From NCBI RefSeq assembly GCF_014930365.1, contig NZ_JABXWI010000004.1:682001-746000 (forward strand): DNA of 64,000 nt, read 5' to 3'. Below, one piece after another: positions 1-8,492 of the stretch. Each line of letters starts with the position of its first letter. Position 1 is the first letter of the stretch. The DNA is from Streptomyces caniscabiei (lineage in GTDB: Bacteria; Actinomycetota; Actinomycetes; Streptomycetales; Streptomycetaceae). The position numbers were made by a program, and so were the translations under genes. The notes beneath the pieces are model-generated. The model made no database searches, was not told where the DNA came from, and saw only the letters and a list, made by a program, of their open reading frames with translations.

Positions 1-140
1 CCGCCGCCCTGACGGCCACCCTGCGACGGGCGACCACCGACCCGTCCTACGGCCGTCGCGCCCGCGCCCTGGCCGACGAGTTGCGCAGGGAGGACGGAGT
101 GGCCCCGGTCCTGACGGCGGTGAACCGACTGGCGGGCTGA
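1..140 (+). CDS. C-terminal end of a glycosyltransferase-like protein (partial)
   Basis: The frame beginning at base 3 is open from the window edge to the TGA at 138-140 and encodes about 45 residues. They start AALTATLRRATTDPSYGRRA and end VAPVLTAVNRLAG. Such a helical tail (LRRATTDPSYRRRARALADELR-like) is typical of the C terminus of MGT/UGT-type macrolide and antibiotic glycosyltransferases. Only the tail is visible, so donor and acceptor cannot be judged. It is followed after 5 nt by a strong hairpin that ends the transcript before the convergent TetR gene. Confidence 0.5.
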   Translation, partial: AALTATLRRATTDPSYGRRARALADELRREDGVAPVLTAVNRLAG

Positions 141-145
141 GGGCG

Positions 146-176
146 TGAAAAGCAGGGGCGCAGCCCCTGCTTTTCA
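146..176. terminator. Perfect hairpin between convergent genes
   Basis: Arms at 147-159 and 163-175 (GAAAAGCAGGGGC and its exact complement) form a 13-bp stem with a 3-nt loop; bases 146 and 176 also pair. It lies just after the glycosyltransferase stop and before the convergent TetR gene. The A/T ends of both arms give it a terminator shape on either strand. Confidence 0.75.
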
Positions 177-209
177 GGGGCGCGGGGAACTGCGCGAGAA
201 GCCCCACCG
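172..209. repeat. Copy A of an intergenic repeat also found at 41261-41377
   Basis: The segment TTTCAGGGGCGCGGGGAACT followed by gcgcgagaagcccc recurs almost exactly at 41340-41377 and, inverted, at 41261-41291. I recognise this as a common intergenic element of Streptomyces chromosomes. Here it abuts a terminator hairpin, and the second site is also between convergent genes. Confidence 0.7.
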
Positions 210-241
210 GACCCGCATCCGAAGAACCACCCGGCCGTCCC

Positions 242-919
242 CTACCGTTCCACCTCTTCACCCTCCCCCGGTCTCCATCCCACCGGTCGCAGTATCCCCA
301 GCAGCAGCCGGACCAGTTCGTCGACCACCTCGTCCAGCGGGGCATCGACCCAGCCGGCCTGCCAGTCGTGGAGGAGGCCGTTGACGCTGCCGATGAAGGC
401 GGTCGCGGCGATGCGGTAGTCGCGGTGGACGGCCTCACCGCGCTCCGCCGCCGCGGTGGCCTCGGCGCAGATGAAGTCGACCCAGCGGGCGCGGCGTTCG
501 AGGCGCTGGCGCTCCATGCGGGGGCTGACGCCGACGATCTCGGTGAAGGTGATGCGCAGCCGGCGCGGGTCTCCGGTGACATTGGCGGCGTACGCGAGGA
601 ACGCCGCGGAGACCCGCTCGGCGATCGGCCGCCCCTCCGCCGTGGCGAGTCCGGCGAGCGCGGCCTCCTCCGCCCAGTCGTTGACCCGTAGGTGGAGGGC
701 GGCCAGCACGTCCTCCAGGGAGTGGAACTCCTCGTAGAACTGGCGGGTCGACAGTCCGGCGGCCTCGCTCAGGGCCGCGATGGTCGTCGCCCGGAAGCCG
801 GGAGTGTCGCCGAAGAGTTGTAACCCCGCGTCGAGGAAGCGGTCCCGGCGCTCGGCCCGGCGCTCCGCCGCGGATCTGCCCCCGTAACGGCCGGTGGGCT
901 GTTTGAGCCTGCCCGACAC
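242..919 (-). CDS. TetR family transcriptional regulator
   Basis: A 225-residue protein starting at GTG 919, preceded by GGGAGGAG at good spacing. The N-terminal helix-turn-helix includes RFLDAGLQLFGDTPGFRATT and SEAAGLSTRQFYEEF, and the remainder is a helical ligand-binding domain, so this is a typical one-component repressor. Codon 33 (821-823 on the plus strand) is TTA, so translation should depend on bldA tRNA. Two palindromes at 1015-1030 and 1036-1057 lie in the divergent intergenic region and are likely operators, suggesting control of itself and of the beta-propeller gene. The ligand is unknown. Confidence 0.9.
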   Translation of the reverse strand: MSGRLKQPTGRYGGRSAAERRAERRDRFLDAGLQLFGDTPGFRATTIAALSEAAGLSTRQFYEEFHSLEDVLAALHLRVNDWAEEAALAGLATAEGRPIAERVSAAFLAYAANVTGDPRRLRITFTEIVGVSPRMERQRLERRARWVDFICAEATAAAERGEAVHRDYRIAATAFIGSVNGLLHDWQAGWVDAPLDEVVDELVRLLLGILRPVGWRPGEGEEVER

Positions 920-1014
920 GTTTCTCCTCCCGACGGAACCTCACCGTGCACGGCCGATGCGGCCGTCGCTCGATTTTGTCGTGTCCCTGGTCTTGTGGTG
1001 AAGCGGGACCGTTC

Positions 1015-1030
1015 CTTACTTTCCAGTAAG
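1015..1030. promoter_or_regulatory. Palindrome, probable TetR operator
   Basis: CTTACTTTCCAGTAAG has perfect 6-bp arms around a 4-nt centre. It lies in the divergent region between the TetR gene and the secreted beta-propeller gene, and the TTAC...GTAA form is common among TetR operators. Confidence 0.55.
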
Positions 1031-1035
1031 TCTGC

Positions 1036-1057
1036 TCTGAACACAGGTGTGTTCAGA
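1036..1057. promoter_or_regulatory. Second palindrome, possible operator
   Basis: TCTGAACAC at 1036-1044 and GTGTTCAGA at 1049-1057 are exact inverted copies around AGGT. The site is 6 bp from the first palindrome and about 25 bp upstream of the beta-propeller start, so binding here would block that promoter or ribosome loading. Confidence 0.5.
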
Positions 1058-1082
1058 CTCCGCCCGCGCAGGAGGATCCGAC

Positions 1083-2348
1083 ATGCCCCTCTCCCCCACC
1101 CCCCGTAGTCGCAGGAACCGGCACCTCGGTGCCGTCGCCGTCGCGCTCGCGCTGACCACGTCCGCCGCGGCGACCGCGACCCCGGCGAGCGCCGCCGCCG
1201 ACCTGCGGGAGGTGATGTTCGTGGGCAACAACTGGGAGGGCACCGCGGACGTCATCAAGGCCTCCGGCGACTTCGCCAAGATCGGCCGGATCAACGTCAT
1301 CCCCGACAAGGACGCCCGGATGGCGGAGATCAACGCCGATCCGATCCGGTGGATCGCCTACATGACGATCCGCAACAGCGTGGGCGAGGGCCACGACCAG
1401 TACGTGGACGACATGTACTCCACGCCGGACGGCTCGTCGATGGTCGTCTCCCGCCCGAGCTTCGCCGACGTGGTCTCCATCGACGTCAGGACCGGCGCCA
1501 TCAACTGGCGCTTCCCCGTGTCGGGTTACCGCTCCGACCACATGGCGGTCTCCCCCGACGGCAAGCGCGTCGCGGTGTCGGCGTCGACCGGCAACACCGT
1601 GCACGTCCTGGACATCGTCACCGGCAAGCAGGTCGGTTCGTTCAAGACCGGCGACAAGCCGCACGAGAACATCTTCACCAAGGACGGCAAGTACATCTGG
1701 AACATGGCGATCGGTGACGTCAACACCCAGACCGACGCGCCCTGGCTGGACTGGACGAAGGGCGACCGCAAGATCACGGTCGCCGACGCCACCACCTTCC
1801 AGCAGGTCAAGGTGATCGACATGCGGGAGCGGCTCAACGCCATCGGGCTGAGCGACTACTCGGACGCGGTCCGCCCCGCCGCCTTCTCGCCGGACGAGAC
1901 GAAGCTGTACTTCCAGGTGTCGTTCTTCAACGGCTTCTTCGAGTACGACATCGCCACCGACAAGATCACCCGTACCAAGACCCTGCCGAAGTCCCCGGGC
2001 GTCAGCGACGACCGCACCACCTTCGTCAACGACTCCCGCCACCACGGCCTCACCATGAAGCCGGACGGCACGAAGCTGTGCATCGCGGGCACGATGGACG
2101 ACTACGCGACCGTCGTGGACCGCGCGACCCTCCAGGAGGGCCCGCTGGTCCCCGTCTCCAAGCCGTACTGGTCGACCGTCAGCGGTGACGGCAAGTCCTG
2201 TGTGGTCTCCGAGAGCGGCGCCGACCAGGTCACCGCGATCGACTTCGCCACCGGGAAGAAGACCGTGTCCGTCGCAGTCGGCGACCACCCCCAGCGGGTG
2301 CGTGTGGCACAGGTGCCCGCCGACTGGACCGGACCCTCGGCTAACTGA
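1083..2348 (+). CDS. Secreted YncE-like beta-propeller protein
   Basis: ATG 1083 is preferred over the in-frame ATG at 1047 because GGAGG sits at 1071-1075 and it leaves a clean signal peptide (basic PRSRRNRH, hydrophobic core, ASA end). The mature part of about 385 residues carries repeated blade motifs such as GNTVHVLDIVTGKQVGSF and ADQVTAIDFATGKKTVSVAV, typical of YVTN/PQQ-like propellers. Such proteins are usually extracellular binding scaffolds; the ligand is unknown. It is divergent from the TetR gene, and its stop overlaps the convergent GH5 gene by 8 bp, leaving no room for a terminator. Confidence 0.85.
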   Translation: MPLSPTPRSRRNRHLGAVAVALALTTSAAATATPASAAADLREVMFVGNNWEGTADVIKASGDFAKIGRINVIPDKDARMAEINADPIRWIAYMTIRNSVGEGHDQYVDDMYSTPDGSSMVVSRPSFADVVSIDVRTGAINWRFPVSGYRSDHMAVSPDGKRVAVSASTGNTVHVLDIVTGKQVGSFKTGDKPHENIFTKDGKYIWNMAIGDVNTQTDAPWLDWTKGDRKITVADATTFQQVKVIDMRERLNAIGLSDYSDAVRPAAFSPDETKLYFQVSFFNGFFEYDIATDKITRTKTLPKSPGVSDDRTTFVNDSRHHGLTMKPDGTKLCIAGTMDDYATVVDRATLQEGPLVPVSKPYWSTVSGDGKSCVVSESGADQVTAIDFATGKKTVSVAVGDHPQRVRVAQVPADWTGPSAN

Positions 2349-4224
2349 ACCTGGTGGTCAGCCAGTTGGACAGCTCCGTCCGCGCCGCGCTCAGCTGCGT
2401 CGCGGTCGGGGCTGTCGCGCCGTTGGTGACCAGGGCGTAGTGCAGCTTGCCCGAGTCGGCGGCGGTGAGGAGCAGACGGCGGCTGCCGGTACCGCCCGGT
2501 TCCTTGGCGGCGGCGATCGGAGTCGACGTGGTGTACGCCGGCGGCGAGGCCGTCACCCCGAGGTCGGACACCACCGTGGTGGACGCGGTGGGGAAGGACG
2601 CCGGGAGGTGCAGCTCGGTCGGCTCCGTGCTGCCGTCCGAGCGCCAGACCAGCAGGGAGTACTGGCCGGAGCCGACGAGCGAGGAGACGGTCGGCAGCGA
2701 GCTGGGCACCGGGTTCCACGTCAGGGTCGTGGAGCCGTCGCGCGAGCGGTCCTCGTAGGTGAAGGCGACCGTGCGGCCCGCTGTGGCGCTCGGGTAGACG
2801 CGGTCCAGCATCCGGGCGTCCTGCCGGAGCACGGCCGTGCCCGAGTCGTCGAGGCGTACGGCGGAGAGGTCCTCTCCGTTCCAGCCGTCGGCCTCGGTCT
2901 GCACCTTGTCGGGGTTGTCGTTCATCAGCTCGTGGTGGCGGCCCCAGTAGATGTCCCACTGCCACTGGGAGCCGGAGAGGACCGGGCCGGAGGCGGTCGG
3001 GTTCGACCACCAGTCGACGCCCTTCACCCGGGAGTCCAGCGCCTGGTACATGGCCTTGTAGACCGTGGGCGCCTTGTCGGAGACCGAGCCGCTGAGCGGG
3101 TGTCCGAACTCGCTGACGATGGCCGTCGTGCCCCCGGCGGTGGCCCGGTCACGGACGGTCCCGAAGTCGTTCACGTACTGGCCGTTCTCCGCCTTGCCCC
3201 ACATGAAGACGCCGGAGATCGCCTTCTGGTCGTAGAAGTGGGTGTTGAAGACGTAGCGCGGTCCGATGGTGCCCGCGTCGAGGAGTCCGCCCTCCTGCTT
3301 CTGGAAGTCGATGTTGGCGTTCCAGAACAGGTTCGGCTCGACGAAGGCCGGTTTGGTCTGCCAGCCCGCCGCGTCCATCCGGGCGCGGAACTTGACGTAG
3401 AACGGCCACAGGACGTTCTTCTCCCACGTCCTGCTGGTCTGCCCGGAGTCGAGGGTCCCGGGGTGCGGCTCGTTCCACGGGTCGAAGCCGACGAGGCCCT
3501 GGAACTGCGCGGTCGTGAGGTTCGCCTTCACATACGTCATCGTCTTCTGGGCGGTGTCCAGGAAGGAGTCCTGGACACCGTAGGTGTTGTGCCAGAAGTC
3601 GTACGTCGACTTCGTCACGGCCGCGTTGGAGGTGATGTTCTGGCCCCAGAACGGGCAGACCCCGCAGTACTCGTCGGGGTAGTCGCCGAGGTCGACGGCC
3701 CACTTGGGGGCACCGTCGCCGGTGTACCAGCTGTCGGAGTCGAACAGCCAGCGGGAGTAGAGGTCCTGGTGGAAGTCGGGATAGACCTTGATCCCGGCGT
3801 CCAGGAACGCGCCCATCTGCGCGGTGGCCGCCGCCAGGTAGGAGGTGCTCACCTGCCCGCGCACCGGTTCCGCGTAGGCCCAGGAGAGCAGGAAGCGGAC
3901 GGAGTTGCCGCCGCCGAGGGCCCTGAGCGCGGTCGCCGACTTCTTCGCGTCGGCGACCGAGGCGAAGGGCAGACCGTTGTTCTCCTTGAGTTTCGTCTCA
4001 CCCGAGACGTTGTAGCCGCGCAGGACGACCTCGCGGCCGAGTCCGTCCTTGAAAGTGCCGCCGTCGACCGTGAGGGTGGCCGCGGCCTGTGCGTCGAACC
4101 AGAGTTCGTCGCTGAGAGCGGAGGCGGGCTGGGTGGGGCCCGCCGTGGTCAGGAAGCCGGTGACGAGTACCAGGACACCGAGCAGACTCATGCGCAATCT
4201 TGACATGTCCGCCACATTCGACAT
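2341..4224 (-). CDS. Secreted glycoside hydrolase family 5-type protein
   Basis: About 627 residues with a signal peptide (LLGVLVLVTGFLTTAGPTQP, then ASA). The barrel shows the N-terminal RGYNVSGETK region, VGFDPWNEPHPG with the acid/base Glu near residue 247, and VSEFGHP with the nucleophile Glu near residue 371. These are hallmarks of clan GH-A cellulase/endoglycoceramidase enzymes. A beta-sandwich-like region of about 150 residues follows. Substrate is unproven; an endo-beta-glycosidase on glycolipid or beta-glucan is likely. The start is uncertain among ATG 4224, 4206 and 4191; none has a strong Shine-Dalgarno. A TTGACG hexamer at 4255-4260 (minus) may be its -35 element. Confidence 0.85.
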   Translation of the reverse strand: MSNVADMSRLRMSLLGVLVLVTGFLTTAGPTQPASALSDELWFDAQAAATLTVDGGTFKDGLGREVVLRGYNVSGETKLKENNGLPFASVADAKKSATALRALGGGNSVRFLLSWAYAEPVRGQVSTSYLAAATAQMGAFLDAGIKVYPDFHQDLYSRWLFDSDSWYTGDGAPKWAVDLGDYPDEYCGVCPFWGQNITSNAAVTKSTYDFWHNTYGVQDSFLDTAQKTMTYVKANLTTAQFQGLVGFDPWNEPHPGTLDSGQTSRTWEKNVLWPFYVKFRARMDAAGWQTKPAFVEPNLFWNANIDFQKQEGGLLDAGTIGPRYVFNTHFYDQKAISGVFMWGKAENGQYVNDFGTVRDRATAGGTTAIVSEFGHPLSGSVSDKAPTVYKAMYQALDSRVKGVDWWSNPTASGPVLSGSQWQWDIYWGRHHELMNDNPDKVQTEADGWNGEDLSAVRLDDSGTAVLRQDARMLDRVYPSATAGRTVAFTYEDRSRDGSTTLTWNPVPSSLPTVSSLVGSGQYSLLVWRSDGSTEPTELHLPASFPTASTTVVSDLGVTASPPAYTTSTPIAAAKEPGGTGSRRLLLTAADSGKLHYALVTNGATAPTATQLSAARTELSNWLTTRFS

Positions 4225-4564
4225 GTGCACTACCGTCCCAATGGGCAGGCGAGTCGTCAATAGCAACTGACGCACGAGTAAGTACCCGTTTTCGCAAGAC
4301 AGTTCACCTGTCACGACCGATTCTTTGACCTCGCGCGACCGCGCGGGGCCGGCGCGGCCGGCCGAAGGGTCCCCCTGAGCCGCGCGGGAGACACCCCCGA
4401 CGCACGCCCGGCGCACGCCCGGTGCCCGCCTCCCGGAGTTCAGGCGATGTTCACCCGAACGTCACCAGGGAGGGCCCTGTCGCCGGGAGCGGCCTATGGT
4501 TGATCACAGTTTGAGCCTGTTTCTCCCGTACTCCGTCCGGTGTACACGAAAGGTGGTATGTGCG
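4225..4564. other. Divergent promoter region without a gene
   Basis: About 340 bases between the GH5 gene (minus) and a small plus-strand ORF. The part at 4230-4320 is visibly AT-richer than its surroundings and should hold the GH5 promoter. I see no palindrome matching the CebR operator found at 46874. Nothing else is recognised. Confidence 0.4.
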
Positions 4565-4804
4565 GTGGACAGCTCTTTTCGCGGGCTCCGCGAACACAAG
4601 CCAGGCACGCGTGACTTCGACCCGAGGAGTGCCCTGCCCCGACTCGACCGCCTCGGGCCACCGGAGGGGGAGAAGCGCTCGGGCGCACGGAACGAGCGCT
4701 GCGCGTCGCTGTACGACGCGATACGGGACATGGGCCGGTACGAGGCGGCGGTGGAGGCGGAGAGCCGCAAGGCGGGCGGTGACGGCCTCCTGCCCGGCCC
4801 GTGA
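4565..4804 (+). CDS. Small hypothetical protein
   Basis: GTG 4565 lies 8 nt after AAAGGTGG and opens a 79-residue frame beginning MDSSFRGLREHKPGTRDFDP and ending AVEAESRKAGGDGLLPGP. It is charged, without membrane segment or known motif; the helical part ASLYDAIRDMGRYEAAVEAE is the most protein-like stretch. The frame is also open upstream to 4496, but no better ribosome site is seen there. It precedes a membrane protein by 74 nt and could be co-transcribed. I do not recognise it. Confidence 0.4.
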   Translation: MDSSFRGLREHKPGTRDFDPRSALPRLDRLGPPEGEKRSGARNERCASLYDAIRDMGRYEAAVEAESRKAGGDGLLPGP

Positions 4805-4878
4805 CGAAATGACGCGACCAGGACCGAGCCACGTGTGAGGGGGCTCGGCGCGACCGACCACCATCGGGCTGGGCTTTC

Positions 4879-5442
4879 ATGGGCACAGAACCGCGGACCG
4901 ACATCGGCTCCTCCCCCGAGGAGCCCCCGGGACGCACCACGGGCAACAAGTACTTCAAGGAGTACATGCGGCTCGTGCACGTGAGCCTGCGGAGCTGGTG
5001 GTGGGGGGAACCGGTGGCGGCGACGCTCGGCGGTCTCGGGGGCGCCTGGATCGGGCACGACGACGACCTGCCGATGGACGAGGTGCTGGGCGTCGCCGTC
5101 TCCATGGTGGGCGTCATCATCGGATCCGTGTTCGCCGTCCTGGCGATGATCACCCGGGCCTGCGACAACACCTTTCTGCGCAAGGCGAGAAAGGCCCGGC
5201 TGCTGCCCGTCGTCAACTATCTGTGGCCGTTCTTCACCATCATCGGCATGGGGATCCTGTCCATCGTGTTCCTGCTGCTGATGGCCGGGATCTCCGAGGA
5301 CGCGCCCACGCTGCTGCTCATGACGGTCAGCGCGTCGGCGGGGTTCTGCGTCCTGTGGACCCTGGCCGGTCTGCTGCCCGCGCTGGGTGCGCTCATCGTG
5401 TTCACCCGCCTCATCGAGAAGACCTCGGGCGTGAACGACTGA
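4879..5442 (+). CDS. Four-helix membrane protein of unknown function
   Basis: 187 residues starting at ATG 4879. The hydrophilic N terminus (about 35 residues) is followed by four hydrophobic segments, around residues 40-58, 72-96, 112-136 and 143-172 (for example VAVSMVGVIIGSVFAVLAM and LSIVFLLLMAGI). Acidic HDDDLPMDEV lies between the first two. No transport or catalytic motif is visible and I cannot name the family. It is separated from the convergent barrel-protein gene by a strong hairpin. Confidence 0.7.
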   Translation: MGTEPRTDIGSSPEEPPGRTTGNKYFKEYMRLVHVSLRSWWWGEPVAATLGGLGGAWIGHDDDLPMDEVLGVAVSMVGVIIGSVFAVLAMITRACDNTFLRKARKARLLPVVNYLWPFFTIIGMGILSIVFLLLMAGISEDAPTLLLMTVSASAGFCVLWTLAGLLPALGALIVFTRLIEKTSGVND

Positions 5443-5459
5443 GGACGGCCCGGACGCAC

Positions 5460-5495
5460 CCGGTGCGGGGACGCGCAGCACGTCTCCCGCACCGG
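5460..5495. terminator. Bidirectional hairpin terminator
   Basis: CCGGTGCGGG (5460-5469) pairs exactly with CCCGCACCGG (5486-5495). Inside, GACG and CGTC extend the stem to about 14 bp with one bulge and a 7-nt loop. It lies between the convergent membrane-protein and barrel-protein genes. Confidence 0.7.
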
Positions 5496-5510
5496 TCGGT
5501 CAGCCGCGCG

Positions 5511-6014
5511 TCACTCGTCGACGTTGAGCACGATGTGGGTCCGGTGGCCGTCCAGGGTGAGGTAGCCGTCTCCGTAGGCGGAGCGGTAGTGGCCCGTGCC
5601 GCCGACGATGGCCGTCTTGGCCGTGACCGGCTGGAGCGGCCGGTAGTCGACCATGTCGCTGAGGGTCAGCGTGCCCTTCTTCAGGCGCAGCACGCGGGTG
5701 CACTGCGCGGTGACCGCCCGGGCCTCGCTGCGCACCACGTCGCACTCCGACTCGCCGTCGCCGGCGTACCGCAGTTCCGTCTTCCCCGACTTCTTGGCCT
5801 TGTGCGGGGTGTACAGGTCCAGCGGGGTGGTCCAGGTGCCGCCGACCACGCCGTCCAGGGACGGCCAGGTGGCGACCCGGTTGACGCCGACGAGCTCGAC
5901 CTTCTCGATGTCGTTGTCCTGGTCCTTCTGCTCGGCCTGCGCCGTCGTCGGGAGCAGGGCGAGCGTGGTGGTGAGGGCGGTGACGAGCACCCCGCGGACA
6001 GCCGATGTGATCAC
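5511..6014 (-). CDS. Secreted allene-oxide-cyclase-like barrel protein (copy 1)
   Basis: 167 residues from GTG 6014, with GGAGG six bases upstream; an ATG further upstream at 6041 lacks this site. A signal peptide (ALTTTLALLPTTAQA) is followed by a single domain containing ARAVTAQCTRVLRLKKGTLT and KTAIVGGTGHYRSAYGDGYL. This GGTGxY...G-G-Y pattern is that of dirigent/allene-oxide-cyclase-like barrels. The mature domain has two Cys that may form a disulfide. It is paralogous to the next gene upstream and 72 nt from it, so the two probably form an operon made by duplication. A catalytic role is not implied. Confidence 0.75.
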   Translation of the reverse strand: MITSAVRGVLVTALTTTLALLPTTAQAEQKDQDNDIEKVELVGVNRVATWPSLDGVVGGTWTTPLDLYTPHKAKKSGKTELRYAGDGESECDVVRSEARAVTAQCTRVLRLKKGTLTLSDMVDYRPLQPVTAKTAIVGGTGHYRSAYGDGYLTLDGHRTHIVLNVDE

Positions 6015-6086
6015 TGAACCTCCAGGTCGGACAAGGTGCACTCGGACGGCGGAACGGCCGACGGCCCGTCGGCGCGGGGGTGCCGG

Positions 6087-6560
6087 TCAGTCATCGACGT
6101 AGAGGTCGAAGACGAAGCGGCCGGGCTCCACGGTGATGTAGCCCTCGCCCTCGGCGTCGTTGTAGATGCCCGTGCCGCCCGCGATGGAGGTCTTGGCGGT
6201 GACGCGCTCGTCCCCCTTGCGGCTGATCATGTCGTGGAGGGTGATCTCCCCGCCCTTGAGGCGCAGCACGCGGGTGCACTGGGCCGTGGACCGCTGACGG
6301 TTCGCCTCGACGAGGGTGCAGCGCGAGCCGCCGTCGCCGACGTACTTGCCCTTGGGGTCGTGCAGGTGCAGATAGGTGGTCCAGCTGTCGCCGGGCTCGG
6401 TCTGCGCGGCGGCGGTGTCGTGCGCGGCCTGGCCGACGAGCTTGACTCGTACGACGTCCTCGTCCCCGACGTCCGCGGCGGCCGGCGCGGAGAGCGACGT
6501 GGCGAGAGCTGCGGCCAGGGCGCCGAGGGTCACGGCGCCGCGGGCAGTGGCAGAAGGCAT
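6087..6560 (-). CDS. Secreted allene-oxide-cyclase-like barrel protein (copy 2)
   Basis: 157 residues from ATG 6560 with GGGAGG immediately upstream. The signal peptide (MPSATARGAVTLG...SAPAAA) is followed by the same architecture as its neighbour: STAQCTRVLRLKGGEITL and KTSIAGGTGIYNDAEGEGYI. Both copies keep the paired Cys and the GGTG turn, but identity outside these blocks is low, so the duplication is old. It is the first gene of a likely two-gene transcript. Function is unknown; candidates are extracellular binding or structural roles. Confidence 0.75.
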   Translation of the reverse strand: MPSATARGAVTLGALAAALATSLSAPAAADVGDEDVVRVKLVGQAAHDTAAAQTEPGDSWTTYLHLHDPKGKYVGDGGSRCTLVEANRQRSTAQCTRVLRLKGGEITLHDMISRKGDERVTAKTSIAGGTGIYNDAEGEGYITVEPGRFVFDLYVDD

Positions 6561-6821
6561 GCATCCTCCCAGGTGAAAGTGGTCGTGGGTGCTCGGACTC
6601 AGGAGCATGGCCATTCCATGTACCGGGGCCCCGCATGGCAACGCGCCGGGCGCGGCGGACGGCGCAGGCCACCCGAACAGGGGCGCGGTCCCTCATCCCC
6701 CTGGGCGTCCGCGCGCCCGGTCGGCCCCCTCGCACGGACGCACGCCGGCGAGGGGCGGCCCGTCGGTGTGCCGTACCCCCGCCCACGTACTTGGATGGAG
6801 GGGAGGCGAGAGGAGCGGGCG

Positions 6822-7931
6822 ATGCGTGAGATCCTCCCGGCGCTCGGCGCGTGGTACGCGGCGGGCTCCCCCTTCGGACTCGCCACCGTCGTCGCGGTCA
6901 GCCGGAGCGCGCCGCGCGGGCCGGGGGCCGCCATGGCGGTCGGGCCCGGTGACGAGGTCGTGGGCAGCGTCTCCGGCGGCTGTGTGGAGGGCGCGGTGTT
7001 CGAGCTGGCCCAGGAGGTGCTGGCGTCCGGCGAGCCGCGGTCGGCGACCTTCGGGTACAGCGACGACGACGCGTTCGCGGTGGGGCTGAGCTGCGGCGGG
7101 GAGATCACGGTCCTGGTGCGCCGGGTGACGGCGGCCGAGGACCCGTCGTTCGGGCCGGTGGCCGAGACGGTGGGCGCGGGGCGTCCGGTGACGGTGGCGA
7201 CCGTGACCGGCGGCCCCGGACGGCTCGGCGCCACGCTGGCGGTGTGGCCGGAGCGGACCCTCGGCAGCCTCGGCACGGCGGGCCTGGACGCCGCGATCGC
7301 CGCCGACGCGCGCGGGGAGCTGGCCCAGGGTGTCACCGGGCCGCGGCACTACGGCCAGCGCGGCGAGCGGCGCGAGGACACGGTCACCGTCTTCCTGCAC
7401 TCCTTCGCGCCGCCGCCGCGCATGCTGGTCTTCGGCGCGATCGACTACGCGGCGGCGGTGGCCCGGATCGGCGACTTCCTCGGGTACCGGGTGACCGTGT
7501 GTGACGCCCGCCCGGTCTTCGCCACGCCGAAGCGCTTTCCGCCGTCCGTGGAGGTGGTCGTCGACTGGCCGCACCGCTATCTGCGCGGCACCGCCACCGA
7601 CGACCGTACGGTCGTCTGCGTGCTCACCCACGACCCCAAGTTCGACGTACCGCTCCTTGAGGAGGCGCTGCGCCGGCCGGCCGCGTACGTCGGGGCGATG
7701 GGGAGCCGGCGGACGCACGAGGACCGCACCCGGCGGCTGCGGGAGGCCGGGCTGGACGCGGCCGAACTGTCGCGGCTGCGCTCCCCCGTCGGCCTGGACC
7801 TCGGTGCCCGTACGCCGGAGGAGGTGGCGGTGTCCGTCGCGGCGGAGATCGTCGCGCTGCGGTGGGGCGGCAGCGGGGTGCCGCTGACGGAGACGACCGG
7901 GGTGATCCATCCGCCGGCGCCGTCCCGGTGA
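6822..7931 (+). CDS. XdhC/CoxI family protein
   Basis: 369 residues from ATG 6822 behind AGGAGCGGG. The N-terminal XdhC/CoxI domain has SRSAPRGPGAAMAV and VSGGCVEGAVFE. The C-terminal Rossmann-type domain has MLVFGAIDYAAAVARIGDF, THDPKFDVPLLEEALR and YVGAMGSRRTHEDR. Family members insert or protect the sulfurated molybdenum cofactor of xanthine dehydrogenase-type enzymes. No molybdenum hydroxylase subunit is visible nearby, so this copy probably serves a target encoded elsewhere. The gene is complete and of usual length. Confidence 0.88.
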   Translation: MREILPALGAWYAAGSPFGLATVVAVSRSAPRGPGAAMAVGPGDEVVGSVSGGCVEGAVFELAQEVLASGEPRSATFGYSDDDAFAVGLSCGGEITVLVRRVTAAEDPSFGPVAETVGAGRPVTVATVTGGPGRLGATLAVWPERTLGSLGTAGLDAAIAADARGELAQGVTGPRHYGQRGERREDTVTVFLHSFAPPPRMLVFGAIDYAAAVARIGDFLGYRVTVCDARPVFATPKRFPPSVEVVVDWPHRYLRGTATDDRTVVCVLTHDPKFDVPLLEEALRRPAAYVGAMGSRRTHEDRTRRLREAGLDAAELSRLRSPVGLDLGARTPEEVAVSVAAEIVALRWGGSGVPLTETTGVIHPPAPSR

Positions 7932-7976
7932 GGGCGACGACGTGGGCCCGGTGAAGGGCGACGGTGCCGCCCCTGC

Positions 7977-8480
7977 TCAGGTCCTGGGCGGCAGTCGGTG
8001 CAGGTTGACCTCCGTCAGGGCGCCGTCCGTGACCGTCGCCGTCATGTAGGTGCAGTGGGGCTGCCGGCGGCGGTCGGTCGGGGAACCGGGATTGAGCAGG
8101 CGCAGGCCGGTGGACGTCGTCGTGTCCCAGGGGATGTGGCTGTGGCCGAAGACCAGGACGTCGGTGTCGGGGAAGCGGGCGGCGCAGCGGGGTTCGCGGC
8201 CCTGCGCGGGGCCGGTCTCGTGGACGACGGCGAGGCGCAGCCCGGCGAGGTCGGCACGGGCGATCTCGGGGAGGCGGGCGCGCAGGCCGGGGCCGTCGTT
8301 GTTGCCGTACACGGCGATCAGCCGCCGTGAGCGGGCCTGGAGCAGGTCGAGGGTGTCCTCGTCGACCCAGTCGCCGGCGTGCACGACGACGTCGGCGCGC
8401 GGCAGTTCCGCGAGGAGGGGGCCGGGCAGCGCCTTGGCGCGCTTGGGCAGATGGGTGTCGGAGAGGAGCAGCAGACGCAC
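7977..8480 (-). CDS. Metallophosphoesterase, YfcE type
   Basis: 167 residues. All calcineurin-like metal motifs are present: SDTHLP (D8, H10), HAGDW, YGNNDG, a His after VV, and FGHSHIPW. The short single domain matches small cytoplasmic YfcE/MJ0936-type phosphodiesterases. It starts 12 nt after the stop of the SpoIIE-type gene on the same strand, so both are probably transcribed together. The natural substrate is unknown. Confidence 0.88.
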   Translation of the reverse strand: MRLLLLSDTHLPKRAKALPGPLLAELPRADVVVHAGDWVDEDTLDLLQARSRRLIAVYGNNDGPGLRARLPEIARADLAGLRLAVVHETGPAQGREPRCAARFPDTDVLVFGHSHIPWDTTTSTGLRLLNPGSPTDRRRQPHCTYMTATVTDGALTEVNLHRLPPRT

Positions 8481-8492
8481 CCTGCCAGGGTG

